Assembly: GCF_000262755.1 (NCBI RefSeq)
Contig: NZ_AFEU01000001.1
Location: forward strand, 1,018,027 to 1,082,026
DNA from: Bacillus methanolicus PB1
Lineage (GTDB): Bacteria > Bacillota > Bacilli > Bacillales > Cytobacillaceae
DNA: 64,000 nt
Direction of reading: 5' to 3'
Position numbers and translations under genes: made by a program. Below are positions 31,584 to 40,172 of this stretch, one piece after another (position 1 is the stretch's first letter; every line of letters begins with the position of its first letter). The notes below the pieces were generated by a model that did no database searches, was not told the origin of the DNA, and was given only the letters and a program-made list of their open reading frames with translations.

Positions 31584-32015
31584 TTGGGGTGTCTTAGAAA
31601 GTTTGGATTATGGGCATTCATTTTTTATTTGGTGACCGCACTATTTCCTTTTATTACATATGCCCATGCTTATATCGTAAAATCTGTGCCAATGGAAAAT
31701 CAGACAATATCTGAACCGCCATCTGTCGTTAGTATTCAGTTTAATGAGTTCATCCAACCTGGTTTATATTCGCTTGCGGTGATGGATGCTTCTGGAAATC
31801 GCGTTGATTTGAATAATGCCCATATTAATAAACAAAACCATGCTATTCTGGAGGCGGAAATAAGAGAGAACTTACCAAATGGGATGTATTCTATGCAGTG
31901 GAAAATCATCTCCTCAGATGGTCATCCAGTACAAGGTGTTATCCCCTTTCGCATCGGGAGAGCAGGAGAAGAATCTAATGCTTTACGAGCGAAAACATCC
32001 GGCTATTTGCCTTAA
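31584..32015 (+). CDS. ycnJ: CopC-domain copper protein (N-terminal part of YcnJ)
   Basis: 143 residues: Sec signal peptide cut after ITYA so that the mature chain starts HAYIVKSVP, giving the N-terminal copper-binding His of CopC. The beta-barrel domain with SIQFNEFIQPGLYSL and SSDGHPVQGVIPFRIG follows. TTG 31584 lies behind GAGGAGGCG. In B. subtilis YcnJ the CopC domain is fused to a CopD membrane domain. Here a TAA at 32013-32015 ends the frame, and the CopD part continues in the same frame 9 bp later. One in-frame stop therefore splits an otherwise normal gene. Confidence 0.85.
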   Translation: MGCLRKFGLWAFIFYLVTALFPFITYAHAYIVKSVPMENQTISEPPSVVSIQFNEFIQPGLYSLAVMDASGNRVDLNNAHINKQNHAILEAEIRENLPNGMYSMQWKIISSDGHPVQGVIPFRIGRAGEESNALRAKTSGYLP

Positions 32016-32024
32016 GCTGATATT

Positions 32025-33251
32025 TTGATCAATCGTTGCCTGCTGTATATGAGCATTGCATTATATATAGGAGTGATATTCTTTCACCTTTTTATTTATC
32101 GAGCAGAACATCAAGAGTCTTCCAAAGTTCAATCAAGAAGCAAGAAAATCATTTGGCTGTCATTGCTTGGGATTGCAATCAGTCTGCTGATAAATCTTCC
32201 TTTACAAACATCGATTAATGCAAATGTAACATGGTCACAGGCATTTACCCCTTCATTGTTGAAAGAAACGTTGAATCATACAGCTTTCGGACTTATTTGG
32301 ATTGTACAGATGATAATTTTTGGAATTCTTGTCATCACAACTTATTTCGCTTTGAAGCAGGGAAGTTTGTTTTCCATTAAAGTTTGGGGAGCATCAATTA
32401 TTTTTATAATTGGATTGCTTGTTACAAAATCTTTAACAAGTCATGCTGCAGGTTCTCATCACGAGATTATACCTGTTGCAATGGACTTTCTTCATTTGGT
32501 AGCAGCTTCTGTATGGATAGGGATTTTATCGGCAATTGTTATCTTTTTGCCAAAAAGTCGCCCTAAAACGGAAAATGGGGATCAAAGCAGCTTCTATTCG
32601 ATGGTCATTCAACGTTTTTCGCCCTGGGCAATAGGTGCTGTCATTATTATTTTAGCTACGGGAATGTACGGAAGTTTCATGTATGTCCCGACGTTCTACT
32701 CCCTTATCCATACGTCATACGGACGAGTTTTGTTAGGAAAGATCATTTTATTTTTCCTCATGCTTCTATTAGGTGCTTTTCATTTAACGCAAGGGAAAAA
32801 ACGCAAAAGACAAAAGTTGGGATGGACGTTAGGGCTTGAACTCACTGTTGGTGTGATAGTTATGGTGATGGCGGCCATACTTACAAATCTTCCGCCAGCA
32901 ACAGCTTCTCCTGGACCGTTTGATCAAACGAAACGTACAGTGGATAACGGGTATCATGTTTCCTTGCATATTAGCCCTGATAAAGAAGGAGTAAACGTAT
33001 TTAAGGTCGAGTTAAAAGATAAGAGTGGACGAGCACCAACGAATATCGAACAAGTGACCCTCACCTTTTCCTCTGCCGACGTGCAGGCGGGAGAAAGTAC
33101 GATGATCGTTCCGAACGCAGCACCCGGAGTATTCCAAACGGAAGGAATGCACTTGAATATGGCAGGGCGTTGGAATGTTCGTGTGCATGTATTAACCAAG
33201 TCTTTGGACAGTTTTGATACCGATTTTCGTGTGGTGGTAGGAAGTCATTAA
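32025..33251 (+). CDS. ycnJ: CopD-domain copper uptake membrane protein (C-terminal part of YcnJ)
   Basis: About 408 residues. Eight membrane helices with His residues characteristic of CopD (LTSHAAGSHHEIIPVAMDFL, HLVAASVWIG), followed by an outer C-terminal domain (about 300-408, YtkA-like: VSLHISPDKEGVNVFKVELK). It is in frame with the CopC part, separated by a single TAA. The only available start near the break, TTG 32025, lacks a ribosome binding site, so separate translation would be weak. Copper import into the cytoplasm is the known role of YcnJ. Call depends on whether the TAA is real. Confidence 0.82.
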   Translation: MINRCLLYMSIALYIGVIFFHLFIYRAEHQESSKVQSRSKKIIWLSLLGIAISLLINLPLQTSINANVTWSQAFTPSLLKETLNHTAFGLIWIVQMIIFGILVITTYFALKQGSLFSIKVWGASIIFIIGLLVTKSLTSHAAGSHHEIIPVAMDFLHLVAASVWIGILSAIVIFLPKSRPKTENGDQSSFYSMVIQRFSPWAIGAVIIILATGMYGSFMYVPTFYSLIHTSYGRVLLGKIILFFLMLLLGAFHLTQGKKRKRQKLGWTLGLELTVGVIVMVMAAILTNLPPATASPGPFDQTKRTVDNGYHVSLHISPDKEGVNVFKVELKDKSGRAPTNIEQVTLTFSSADVQAGESTMIVPNAAPGVFQTEGMHLNMAGRWNVRVHVLTKSLDSFDTDFRVVVGSH

Positions 33252-33277
33252 AAATTATATAAAGGAGATTGAATAAA

Positions 33278-33934
33278 ATGAAAAATATCTTAAAAAAATC
33301 ATCTGCAGTTCTTATTTCAACCATGACAGCAATGGCTCTTTTTGCAGGTACAGCCAGTGCACATGTCACGGTAAATCCAAGCACTTCAGCTCCTGGAGCA
33401 TGGGAAACTTATACGGTAAAAGTACCTGTTGAAAAAGAGGTTGCGACGACAAAAGTAACATTGAAAATTCCTGATGGATTAGAATATAAGTCATATGAGC
33501 CGGTACCAGGATGGACAACAACCACTGAAAAAGATGAATCCGGCAAAGTAACATCGATTACATGGACAGCAAAAGGCGAGGGAATTTTACCTGGACAATT
33601 CCAACGTTTTACATTTGTGGCAAAAAATCCAGACAAAGAACAAGATGCTGCTTGGGATGCCTACCAATACTATAAAGACAATAGTATCGTAGAATGGACA
33701 GGAAATGAAGGTGCCGATACACCCCATTCACTCACGAAGATTACTGCAGCACCTGCATCGGAGGATACCGGTCACCATGATGGGAATCATGCCGGTCATG
33801 ATGATTCTGTAAAAGACACAGCTGCAACCACGAAATCAGAGAAAGACGGCACACAAACAACTACAATGGCTCTATCGATTATTGCTCTATTACTTTCAAT
33901 TGGGGCATTGATTATGGGATTACGTCGCAAATGA
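33278..33934 (+). CDS. ycnI: YcnI family copper metallochaperone (DUF1775)
   Basis: About 218 residues. Signal peptide cut after ASA, so the mature chain begins HVTVNPSTSAPGAWETYTVK; that N-terminal His plus a conserved Trp form the copper site of YcnI. The DUF1775 domain extends to about residue 150, then a His-rich spacer (HHDGNHAGHDD) and a C-terminal membrane anchor LIMGLRRK. ATG 33278 sits 10 bp behind GGAG; TTG 33269 is too close. It follows ycnJ, as in B. subtilis ycnKJI, but the repressor gene ycnK is missing here. Confidence 0.92.
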   Translation: MKNILKKSSAVLISTMTAMALFAGTASAHVTVNPSTSAPGAWETYTVKVPVEKEVATTKVTLKIPDGLEYKSYEPVPGWTTTTEKDESGKVTSITWTAKGEGILPGQFQRFTFVAKNPDKEQDAAWDAYQYYKDNSIVEWTGNEGADTPHSLTKITAAPASEDTGHHDGNHAGHDDSVKDTAATTKSEKDGTQTTTMALSIIALLLSIGALIMGLRRK

Positions 33935-33944
33935 GATCAACTAT

Positions 33945-33987
33945 GGATAGAACATGCAGTTATTTTTTGCTTGTTCTATCCTTTTTC
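33945..33987 (+). terminator. Terminator of the copper operon
   Basis: Stem GGATAGAACATGCA / TGCTTGTTCTATCC (one mismatch) then five T, 11 bp after the ycnI stop. Confidence 0.9.
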
Positions 33988-34010
33988 TATCCCTTCTTAA
34001 TAATGTTTAT

Positions 34011-34433
34011 TTAGTAAAATTTCATATGAGTTTTTTCTTGTTTATAATAAGCCATTCTGTCTTGAAGAGTACCCGTGTGGAATTCAAACTTATGCCCATC
34101 CGGGTCGGTAAAGTAAATTGACTTCTTATCCCGCTCATCTCTTGGCCGTCCCGGAAAAATGTTCACATTTAGTTTTTTAAGTTTTTCATACATCATATCA
34201 AAGTCTTTTTCTTCGATGGTGAAAGCTATATGTGTATAAGACTGATGGATTTCATTTCTTGCAATATCTTTTTCTAGGTTTAGTGCAATCCACATACCAT
34301 TAAGATCAAAGTATGCAGTGCTTCTCCCCTTTACTAATAGCTTTGCATCAAATACATCTTGATAAAATTGAATGGACTTTTCTAAATCTGAAACTGAAAA
34401 CAATAAATGATTTAACCCATTAATAACCCCCAC
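34011..34433 (-). CDS. fosB: Metallothiol transferase FosB (fosfomycin resistance)
   Basis: About 140 residues of the VOC fold, the normal FosB size. [26 protein letters not shown] and [17 protein letters not shown] supply the two His and one Glu metal ligands; the chain ends KTHMKFY as in known FosB. GTG 34433 behind GAAGGTGA gives the right N-terminus, and the longer frame upstream runs into the next gene. FosB adds bacillithiol to fosfomycin and opens its epoxide. Intrinsic in many bacilli, so no sign of recent transfer. Confidence 0.93.
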   Translation of the reverse strand: MGVINGLNHLLFSVSDLEKSIQFYQDVFDAKLLVKGRSTAYFDLNGMWIALNLEKDIARNEIHQSYTHIAFTIEEKDFDMMYEKLKKLNVNIFPGRPRDERDKKSIYFTDPDGHKFEFHTGTLQDRMAYYKQEKTHMKFY

Positions 34434-34443
34434 TAAATCACCT

Positions 34444-34629
34444 TCATTTTTTATCATTATTGTTTTTTTCCAAAAGTTCGATGATTTTATCCAACTTCTG
34501 CTCAATTGTTGTACTGGAATGGATCTTATGTTTTTGATTCTTTACCAGTGAATTAATTAACAGGCCAATTGATACAAAAAACAAAATGACAAGAGACATT
34601 GAAAATAATTGAAAAACTAAATCCGCCAT
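34444..34629 (-). CDS. DUF4083-like small membrane protein
   Basis: 61 residues from ATG 34629 (an ATG at 34644 lacks space for its ribosome binding site). One membrane helix (about 8-30, [20 protein letters not shown]) and a C-terminal helix with [12 protein letters not shown], likely a coiled coil. This fits the DUF4083 family of single-pass Bacillus proteins of unknown function. It lies 10 bp upstream of fosB and may be co-transcribed. Confidence 0.65.
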   Translation of the reverse strand: MADLVFQLFSMSLVILFFVSIGLLINSLVKNQKHKIHSSTTIEQKLDKIIELLEKNNNDKK

Positions 34630-34701
34630 ATTCAAAGCGATCATCCTTTTCTAAAAAAATATAGAGCAGCCAATAGAAGAAACTATTTACGTTAACAAAC
34701 T

Positions 34702-34725
34702 AAAAGGGGATTATTCCCCTTTTAT
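34702..34725 (-). terminator. Terminator of the yaaN operon
   Basis: Stem AAAAGGGG / CCCCTTTT around ATTATT, overlapping the yaaN stop codon, with TTAG following on the minus strand. Confidence 0.75.
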
Positions 34726-35889
34726 TTCTAACAGTTTTCTTCTTAGTTCGTCTTCCATAGAAGCCAGCTCGATCTCGGCTTGGCGGCGTTTATTACGCCC
34801 TTCTTCCTGGATCCGCAAGGTCTCTTGAAGAGTTGTGATTAATTTTTCCTGTGTTTTCTTTAATGTCTCAATATCGACGAGACCGCGCTCGTTTTCTCTT
34901 GCCGTTTCAATCGTATTCGTTTTTAGCATTTCTGCATTTTTCAGTAAAAGCTCATTTGTTGTCTTTGATACCTGTTTTTGTGCTTCAACGGCGTGGCGCT
35001 GCCTGATCAATGTCAGTGCGATTGCAACCTGGTTCTTCCATAGTGGAATCGCCGTCATAATGGAAGACTGGATTTTCTCGACAAGCGCCTGGTTTGTATT
35101 TTGAATAAGGCGGATTTGAGGAACACTTTGAATTGTAATCTCCCGGCTTAATTTCAAATCATGCAAACGTTTATCCAAACGGTTGGCAAATTGGATCATA
35201 TCGTTTACTTCTTGAAATTTCATTTGATCGTTTGTCTCTTCCGCTGATTTCTTTAATTCTGGAATCGTTTTTTTATACAATTCTTCAAGCTTTATTTCAC
35301 CCGCTGCAATATACACATTTAAGGCTTGAAAATACTCTTTATTTTTTTCATAGAGCTTTTCAAGCATGGCGATATCCGAGAAAAGAATATTTTTGCTTCT
35401 TTCTAACTTCACACTAATCCGATCGATCTGTGCACTTGTTTTTTGATATTTGGAAAGCACCTCCTGTATGGAAGCTGACAGCTTCCCGAACATGCGCGCG
35501 AATAAGGACGGCCGACCCGGTTTCAGCTCATCAGGATTCACCTCATTCAGTCTCCTCATTAAGTCGTTTATGATATTTCCTATCTCGCCTAAATCCTTTT
35601 GTTGGACATGCTCAAGCATGGTTTGTGAAAAGGACAAAAGCTTGGATTGCGCCGGCGTCCCGTATGAGATGACCGCTTGATGATTTTTCGGGTCAATCTG
35701 TTCCGCAAGCTGATACGCCTTTGCCCTGTGTTCTTCCGGGATTACGTCAATGAGTCTGGCTTGCTTTTTTTCTTCATGTGTTTGGAGAATTGGCGTTTTT
35801 TCATTCTCTCCAAACGGGTTAGAAAGTAAGTCTTCCATTAAATCCTCATTGCTTGTATTCTTTAACAAAGATGAATTGTTTTCGTTCAT
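34711..35889 (-). CDS. yaaN: TelA family toxic anion resistance protein YaaN
   Basis: 392 residues, highly helical TelA family protein. Recognised parts are [40 protein letters not shown] and [20 protein letters not shown]. TelA members were named for tellurite resistance; in bacilli the actual job is unclear, perhaps cell-envelope stress. Its ATG overlaps the xpaC stop (ATGA), the same pairing seen in B. subtilis. Interesting in view of the TerB-domain gene 10 kb upstream, but the two are not adjacent. Confidence 0.92.
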   Translation of the reverse strand: MNENNSSLLKNTSNEDLMEDLLSNPFGENEKTPILQTHEEKKQARLIDVIPEEHRAKAYQLAEQIDPKNHQAVISYGTPAQSKLLSFSQTMLEHVQQKDLGEIGNIINDLMRRLNEVNPDELKPGRPSLFARMFGKLSASIQEVLSKYQKTSAQIDRISVKLERSKNILFSDIAMLEKLYEKNKEYFQALNVYIAAGEIKLEELYKKTIPELKKSAEETNDQMKFQEVNDMIQFANRLDKRLHDLKLSREITIQSVPQIRLIQNTNQALVEKIQSSIMTAIPLWKNQVAIALTLIRQRHAVEAQKQVSKTTNELLLKNAEMLKTNTIETARENERGLVDIETLKKTQEKLITTLQETLRIQEEGRNKRRQAEIELASMEDELRRKLLEIKGE

Positions 35890-36543
35890 TTTAATCTCCT
35901 GCCTTCTTCATGTAATTGTGATTCATTTATTTTTCTTATCGAATGCTTGGCCACATCCAATTCAAAATGCAGCTGATCTATGTCATCGGAAAGGACTTGA
36001 TATAAATCATTTTCAATCGAAGTTTTGAGCTCCTCTAACGTTCGGCGCGTTTCAAAAAGGGAATTTTCTAACTCTCGGTCCTTTTTTGGCTGCAAAGATA
36101 AGAAAACATATTTCTCTGCCAGTTCAACGGCCGAATCCAAATGGGAAAAATAAAATCGCTCCGCCTTGTAAAAACGTTTCGGCTCTTTTTTTGTTAAAAT
36201 ATATATTTTTCTCGTAATTCGAATAAATTCCATTCTTTGTTTCAAAGATGGAATATGCCTTATGGAAATAAGCGCTTTATGCAAACGGGAAATTTTCGGC
36301 TTGGCTTCATCCAAATTTTTCTTAATATATCGATAATTCTTTTCCAGTTAGACGATGTTTTCTTAGAAATCGATACTTCAAATAGACTGAAATCATCCAA
36401 TATGTGAGAATTGCTCCGGCAAGGGAAAATGCTGTGGAAAACATAAATGTTTGATCGAAAGCAATATAACTCACCAACCAAACTGTGGCAGCTGTCGGGA
36501 TTGCAATCAACATTCGGACAAGAAATGCTAAAAACCGATTCAT
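35886..36543 (-). pseudogene. xpaC: XpaC (5-bromo-4-chloroindolyl phosphate hydrolysis protein) gene, frameshifted
   Basis: First part from ATG 36543: MNRFLAFLVRMLIAIPTAAT, two membrane helices, then KHRLTGKE. In the next frame the homology continues RYIKKNLDEAKPKISRLHKA to the stop at 35886. The DNA at the join reads GAATTATCGATAT; dropping one T gives KEYRYIKKNL, so one extra base (about 36333-36338) breaks the gene. It is the usual partner of yaaN. If the base is a read error the protein is a normal, about 217-residue XpaC. Confidence 0.82.
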
Positions 36544-36868
36544 CGTATATCGACCCCTGTCATAAACTCTTTTTTCTAATTATACGGATAAAAAGAATAT
36601 GAGTTTCGTTTCTTTAAGAAAATTACTACCTCAAACTTAACCATACATGAAAATTGTTATTCCTTCTTTGGACCACAAATGTAAAGTGTTCTAAGACCTG
36701 GGGTGTATTTTTTAAATGTAATATAATTTCTTCTCTAATACGATTTTATTTTTGACCACTTCTTTTTTTGTCATAATTAGTCATAATAGCTTCTATTAAA
36801 AAAAAACCAGTCGTTTACTAATACAACCGGTTGTTTGTTCGAATACTTTTGTATAGTTATTTCAAAAT
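36544..36868. other. Gap, promoter of xpaC-yaaN and terminator
   Basis: The first part contains the promoter area of xpaC-yaaN on the minus strand. The hairpin at 36797-36832 is listed separately. No gene seen. Confidence 0.45.
36797..36832 (-). terminator. Terminator of the YbaK-like gene
   Basis: On the minus strand AACCGGTTGT pairs with ACGACTGGTT (two wobble pairs), followed by nine T. Confidence 0.82.
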
Positions 36869-37381
36869 TCAATCATTGTTAACGGCTGCCGTCACTCTAG
36901 ACTCGACTTCTTCCCAACCTTTACAAACATCTATCCACCCTTTAGCAAATGAATATTGAAATAATTCATCACATGTCAATTCGATGGCAGAGTTTGTACT
37001 TCCACAGGCGGGGAAAAGCGTATCGAAGCGTTTCATCGAGATATCCAGATAGACGTCCATCTCATTTTTTAATCCGAACGGGCAGACTCCGCCTATTACA
37101 TGCCCGGTTTGCTCCAGCACATCGTCAGGCGAGAGCATACGAGCCTTGAAGCCAAATGTGCGGCGAAATTTCTTGTTATCGATTTTGGCATCACCAGCAG
37201 CTACGATCAAGATGGCTTTGTCCCCTTCTCCCCTGAAGGATAGCGTCTTCGCAATTCGAGCGGGGATGACGCCAATTGTGTCAGCAGCCTCCTCAACCGT
37301 AGCAGTCAATGTTTCAAATTCCATTACATCATCTTCACGATTCCACTGTTTAAAATGGGCTTTTACACTTTCAAGCGACAT
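36869..37381 (-). CDS. YbaK/EbsC family protein (aminoacyl-tRNA deacylase-like)
   Basis: About 170 residues of the YbaK/ProX fold. TIGVIPARIAKTLSFRG, AILIVAAGDAKIDNKKFRR and GHVIGGVCPFGLKNEMDVYL carry the conserved Lys and Gly-x-x-x-P motif of the editing pocket. Family members deacylate mischarged tRNA (for example Cys-tRNA-Pro). ATG 37381 has AAGGA at good spacing; ATG 37390 is too close. It resembles B. subtilis YwhH. Monocistronic with its own terminator. Confidence 0.88.
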   Translation of the reverse strand: MSLESVKAHFKQWNREDDVMEFETLTATVEEAADTIGVIPARIAKTLSFRGEGDKAILIVAAGDAKIDNKKFRRTFGFKARMLSPDDVLEQTGHVIGGVCPFGLKNEMDVYLDISMKRFDTLFPACGSTNSAIELTCDELFQYSFAKGWIDVCKGWEEVESRVTAAVNND

Positions 37382-37456
37382 CTTGTTCATCCTTCCCTTT
37401 CACGACGCTAATGTGCACAATTTATATTCTGTTGTTGGGGTAAACCAATGTAAATC

Positions 37457-37645
37457 CTATTCATTATCCGCTTTACGACAAGCAAAAGCTGTTACCGGTT
37501 GATTCATTTCTTGGGCAAGCTGTTCCATGAATTGTTCGCTTGGAGTTTTATGTAATATACAAACAACTGCCGGATTGCCTCTAAGTGGTTCTGTTGCAAA
37601 AGCATTCACAAGAAAAAGGTTGTATGATACTGAATATTTCCTCCT
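37457..37645 (-). pseudogene. PhzF-family isomerase, N-terminal scar
   Basis: The minus strand reads NLFLVNAFATEPLRGNPAVV then CILHKTPSEQFMEQLAQEMN and TAFACRKADNE before a stop at 37457. This is the N-terminal 60 residues of the PhzF fold (family pattern DAFxxxPFxGNPAAVC...LAxEMNxxETAF). An AAAGGAGG site lies upstream, but no ATG follows it and the first codons appear shifted in the run TTTTTCTT. The other 200-plus residues are gone. Confidence 0.65.
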
Positions 37646-37859
37646 TTCTTATCTGACTAGTATTCTGTATATATTAATTAACACCTTTCGAAAAAGTCAA
37701 ATAATTAATACTGCTCATGATAAAAACGGAACATCCCAAATCTTGTTCTCCTATGAATTTTAAATAATACTATATAAATTTGTAGAATGTTCTCAATTGA
37801 TATTTGTTGGCCACTTCGAACAGTGATTTCTCTATATACTAAAGTATGATAGCAGATGC
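37646..37859. other. AT-rich gap without recognised gene
   Basis: Nothing recognised. It lies between the PhzF scar's ribosome binding site and the end of the LysE gene on the same strand. Confidence 0.4.
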
Positions 37860-38471
37860 CTAAGATAATAATTGCCAGCCCATATACACGGCAACACTCC
37901 AAATAATGATGGCAGAAATTTTATTGACTCTTTTTACGATATTTCCTGTATGGTCCAGTCTGCCTACCGTTTTCCCTATGATTGCCAACCCGAAAAACCA
38001 GAGCCAAGAAACCAAAATAGTTGCGAAAGTGAACGCCCATTTTTCATCAGCCGTATAACGAAGCGAGTTTGTCCCGATGACACCAATCGTATCCAAGATT
38101 GCATGCGGATTTAACAAGGAAACGGAAGCAGCAAATACAATTTGTTTCCGAGCTGAAAAACGTTCCTCGTTCGAGTGATTGACTTTCGGTTCACTGTTCC
38201 AAATATCCCAGCCCATGTATATAAGAAACACGATACCAGCACTTAAGACGATGATCTTCAGCCATGTGAATGTCAACACGATGGCGGAAACACCAAGCAC
38301 GGCAAGGAAAATCAGCATCGTGTCACAGAGAGATGCTGTAATAATGACCGGGAGAACACGCAGAAATGCAGGTTGAACAGCTCCTTGATTAAAAACAAAT
38401 ACATTTTGAACACCTAAAGGCAAAATTAATCCGAAAGCAAGAATAACCCCATGGATCATTGCTTCAATCAT
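37860..38471 (-). CDS. yisU: LysE family amino-acid exporter (YisU-like)
   Basis: 203 residues, six membrane helices. The LysE signature IHGVILAFGLILPLGVQNVF is at the N-terminus, ASVSLLNPHAILDTIGVIG in the middle. These exporters remove basic or other amino acids. ATG 38471 follows TGGAGGGAAGAGA; longer starts are less likely. It is divergent from a MocR-type regulator, the same arrangement as yisU-yisV in B. subtilis, so the regulator probably controls it. Confidence 0.87.
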   Translation of the reverse strand: MIEAMIHGVILAFGLILPLGVQNVFVFNQGAVQPAFLRVLPVIITASLCDTMLIFLAVLGVSAIVLTFTWLKIIVLSAGIVFLIYMGWDIWNSEPKVNHSNEERFSARKQIVFAASVSLLNPHAILDTIGVIGTNSLRYTADEKWAFTFATILVSWLWFFGLAIIGKTVGRLDHTGNIVKRVNKISAIIIWSVAVYMGWQLLS

Positions 38472-38546
38472 TCTCTTCCCTCCATTGTTTATGACTATTT
38501 GATTATGGCTGTATTTTAGAAGGGAACTTACCATTTGTCATCATCC

Positions 38547-38574
38547 ATTTGGATGGTTATAAAACCAACCAAAT
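38547..38574. promoter_or_regulatory. Operator-like inverted repeat between exporter and MocR regulator
   Basis: ATTTGGATGGTT - ATAA - AACCAACCAAAT, arms 12 bp with one mismatch. Within it the direct repeats TTGG/TGGT have the type of symmetry seen in MocR binding sites. It overlaps the likely promoter area of the regulator (TATATAATGG at 38577-38586) and is probably the autoregulatory and exporter-control site. Confidence 0.6.
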
Positions 38575-38615
38575 TTTATATAATGGAGATACGAAACCGG
38601 ATCGGAGGGTTTGCA

Positions 38616-40073
38616 ATGGAAAACTTGGGGTGGAAACCAAATCGCCTATCACAAATTCCCTTACATAAACAGATTGAAGAATATATAAAGGAAAAAATCA
38701 TTAATGGAGAATGGACCGTTGGAACGAAAATCCCATCTCAACGAGCATTGGCTAAAGCATTTGACGTAAACCGAAGCACTGTTGTTACGGCATTAAATGA
38801 ATTGACAGCCCAAGGTTTACTCGAAGGAAAAAGCGGCGGGGGAACAAGGGTTGTTAATAATACTTGGAGTCTACTGACATCCACGACTCCCCCTGATTGG
38901 AACGCTTATGTAAAAGCTGGGATTCACCAACCAAATATGCCAACCATTCAAGAGATAAACAAAGCCGAGTTCTACCCAGACATAATTCGCTTAGGAACAG
39001 GAGAACTTTCACCTGAGCTCCTGCCATACGAACAAATGAAAAGAATACTTCCGCGGATTTTCAATCGAAAAATGTCTTTAGGATATGAGGAATCTAAAGG
39101 AGATTTTTTTCTGCGCAGCCAATTAACCAACCATTTAAAAAGGTTGGGAATTAATACTTCTCCGTCATCAATTTTGATTGTTTCCGGGGCTCTTCAAGCC
39201 TTACAATTGATTTCAATCGGCCTTTTGAAAAGGGGTTCAACAGTTTTACTTGAAAAACCATCCTATCTATATTCTGTTAATGTTTTTCAATCTGCCGGCA
39301 TGAAGCTGGTTGGCGTTCCAATAGATGAACATGGTATCCGAACTACATTAATTGAAAGATATAAAAAACAATACAATGGATCTTTGCTGTATTTGATACC
39401 GTCATTTCATAATCCAACAGGCACAATTATGACGGAAGAAAGAAGAAAACATATTATGGAATTATGTGAACAATTAAGCTTGCCCTTAATCGAAGATGAT
39501 GTTTATGGGGATTTATGGATAGACGAGCCTCCTCCTTCCCCTTTAAAGGCAAATGATAAACATGGACACGTATTGTATCTGGGGAGTTTGTCCAAAACGT
39601 TAAGCCCGGGTTTGAGGATTGGTTGGATTGTCGGTCCGGAACCAGTCATTGAACGATTGGCAGATATTAAGATGCAAATCGATTATGGCTCTAGTTCGTT
39701 ATCGCAAAGAGTTGCTGCTAAATGGTTAGCAAGTGATTTATATGAGAAGCATCTTGAATTTGTCAGGGAGCAGCTAAAAATACGAAGGGCAGCAGCAATG
39801 GAAGCGTTGGAGGCCCATCTAAGCGGCATTGCCACATGGAATTTCCCAAAGGGAGGCTTTTTCATATGGTTAAAAATAAAACCTAAATTATCAATGAGGA
39901 ATCTTTATGAAAAAGCATTATCTAAGGGCATACTTCTTAATACGGGAAATATTTATTCTCAAGAATCAAACCAATACTTGCGGTTATCTTACGCTTATGC
40001 TTCATTGACTGATCTTAAGCAAGGAATATATCAACTTAGTCAAATCATCCGAAGTTTGGGGGCTGAATCTTAA
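38616..40073 (+). CDS. yisV: MocR-type regulator: GntR DNA-binding domain fused to PLP aminotransferase fold (YisV-like)
   Basis: About 485 residues. Residues 1-80 form a GntR winged helix (LHKQIEEYIKEKIINGEWTV; AFDVNRSTVVTALNELTAQG). Residues about 115-485 are a fold-type I aminotransferase domain with the PLP-binding Lys in YLGSLSKTLSPGLRIGWI, plus PSFHNPTG and EDDVYGDLW. In MocR proteins the PLP domain senses an amino acid or vitamin B6. ATG 38616 behind CGGAGGG is chosen over upstream in-frame starts. Divergent from the LysE exporter. The stop codon touches a REP-like terminator. Confidence 0.9.
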   Translation: MENLGWKPNRLSQIPLHKQIEEYIKEKIINGEWTVGTKIPSQRALAKAFDVNRSTVVTALNELTAQGLLEGKSGGGTRVVNNTWSLLTSTTPPDWNAYVKAGIHQPNMPTIQEINKAEFYPDIIRLGTGELSPELLPYEQMKRILPRIFNRKMSLGYEESKGDFFLRSQLTNHLKRLGINTSPSSILIVSGALQALQLISIGLLKRGSTVLLEKPSYLYSVNVFQSAGMKLVGVPIDEHGIRTTLIERYKKQYNGSLLYLIPSFHNPTGTIMTEERRKHIMELCEQLSLPLIEDDVYGDLWIDEPPPSPLKANDKHGHVLYLGSLSKTLSPGLRIGWIVGPEPVIERLADIKMQIDYGSSSLSQRVAAKWLASDLYEKHLEFVREQLKIRRAAAMEALEAHLSGIATWNFPKGGFFIWLKIKPKLSMRNLYEKALSKGILLNTGNIYSQESNQYLRLSYAYASLTDLKQGIYQLSQIIRSLGAES

Positions 40074-40120
40074 GGGTCTGATTCCTATATATTGTATTGG
40101 AGGGTCAGACCCTTTGTTTA
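40072..40120 (+). repeat. REP-like element (GGGTCNGACCC family), copy 3, acting as terminator
   Basis: AAGGGTCTGA (40072-40081) pairs with TCAGACCCTT (40105-40114) and is followed by a T-rich stretch. The loop contains CCTATATATTGTATT, nearly identical to the inner part of copy 1 at 13.65 kb. The stop codon of the regulator lies in the first bases of the element. Confidence 0.75.
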
Positions 40121-40172
40121 TTTTTACATATTAAGGAATAGATCCAACCGGTAATTTCTATCTATCTTTCAA

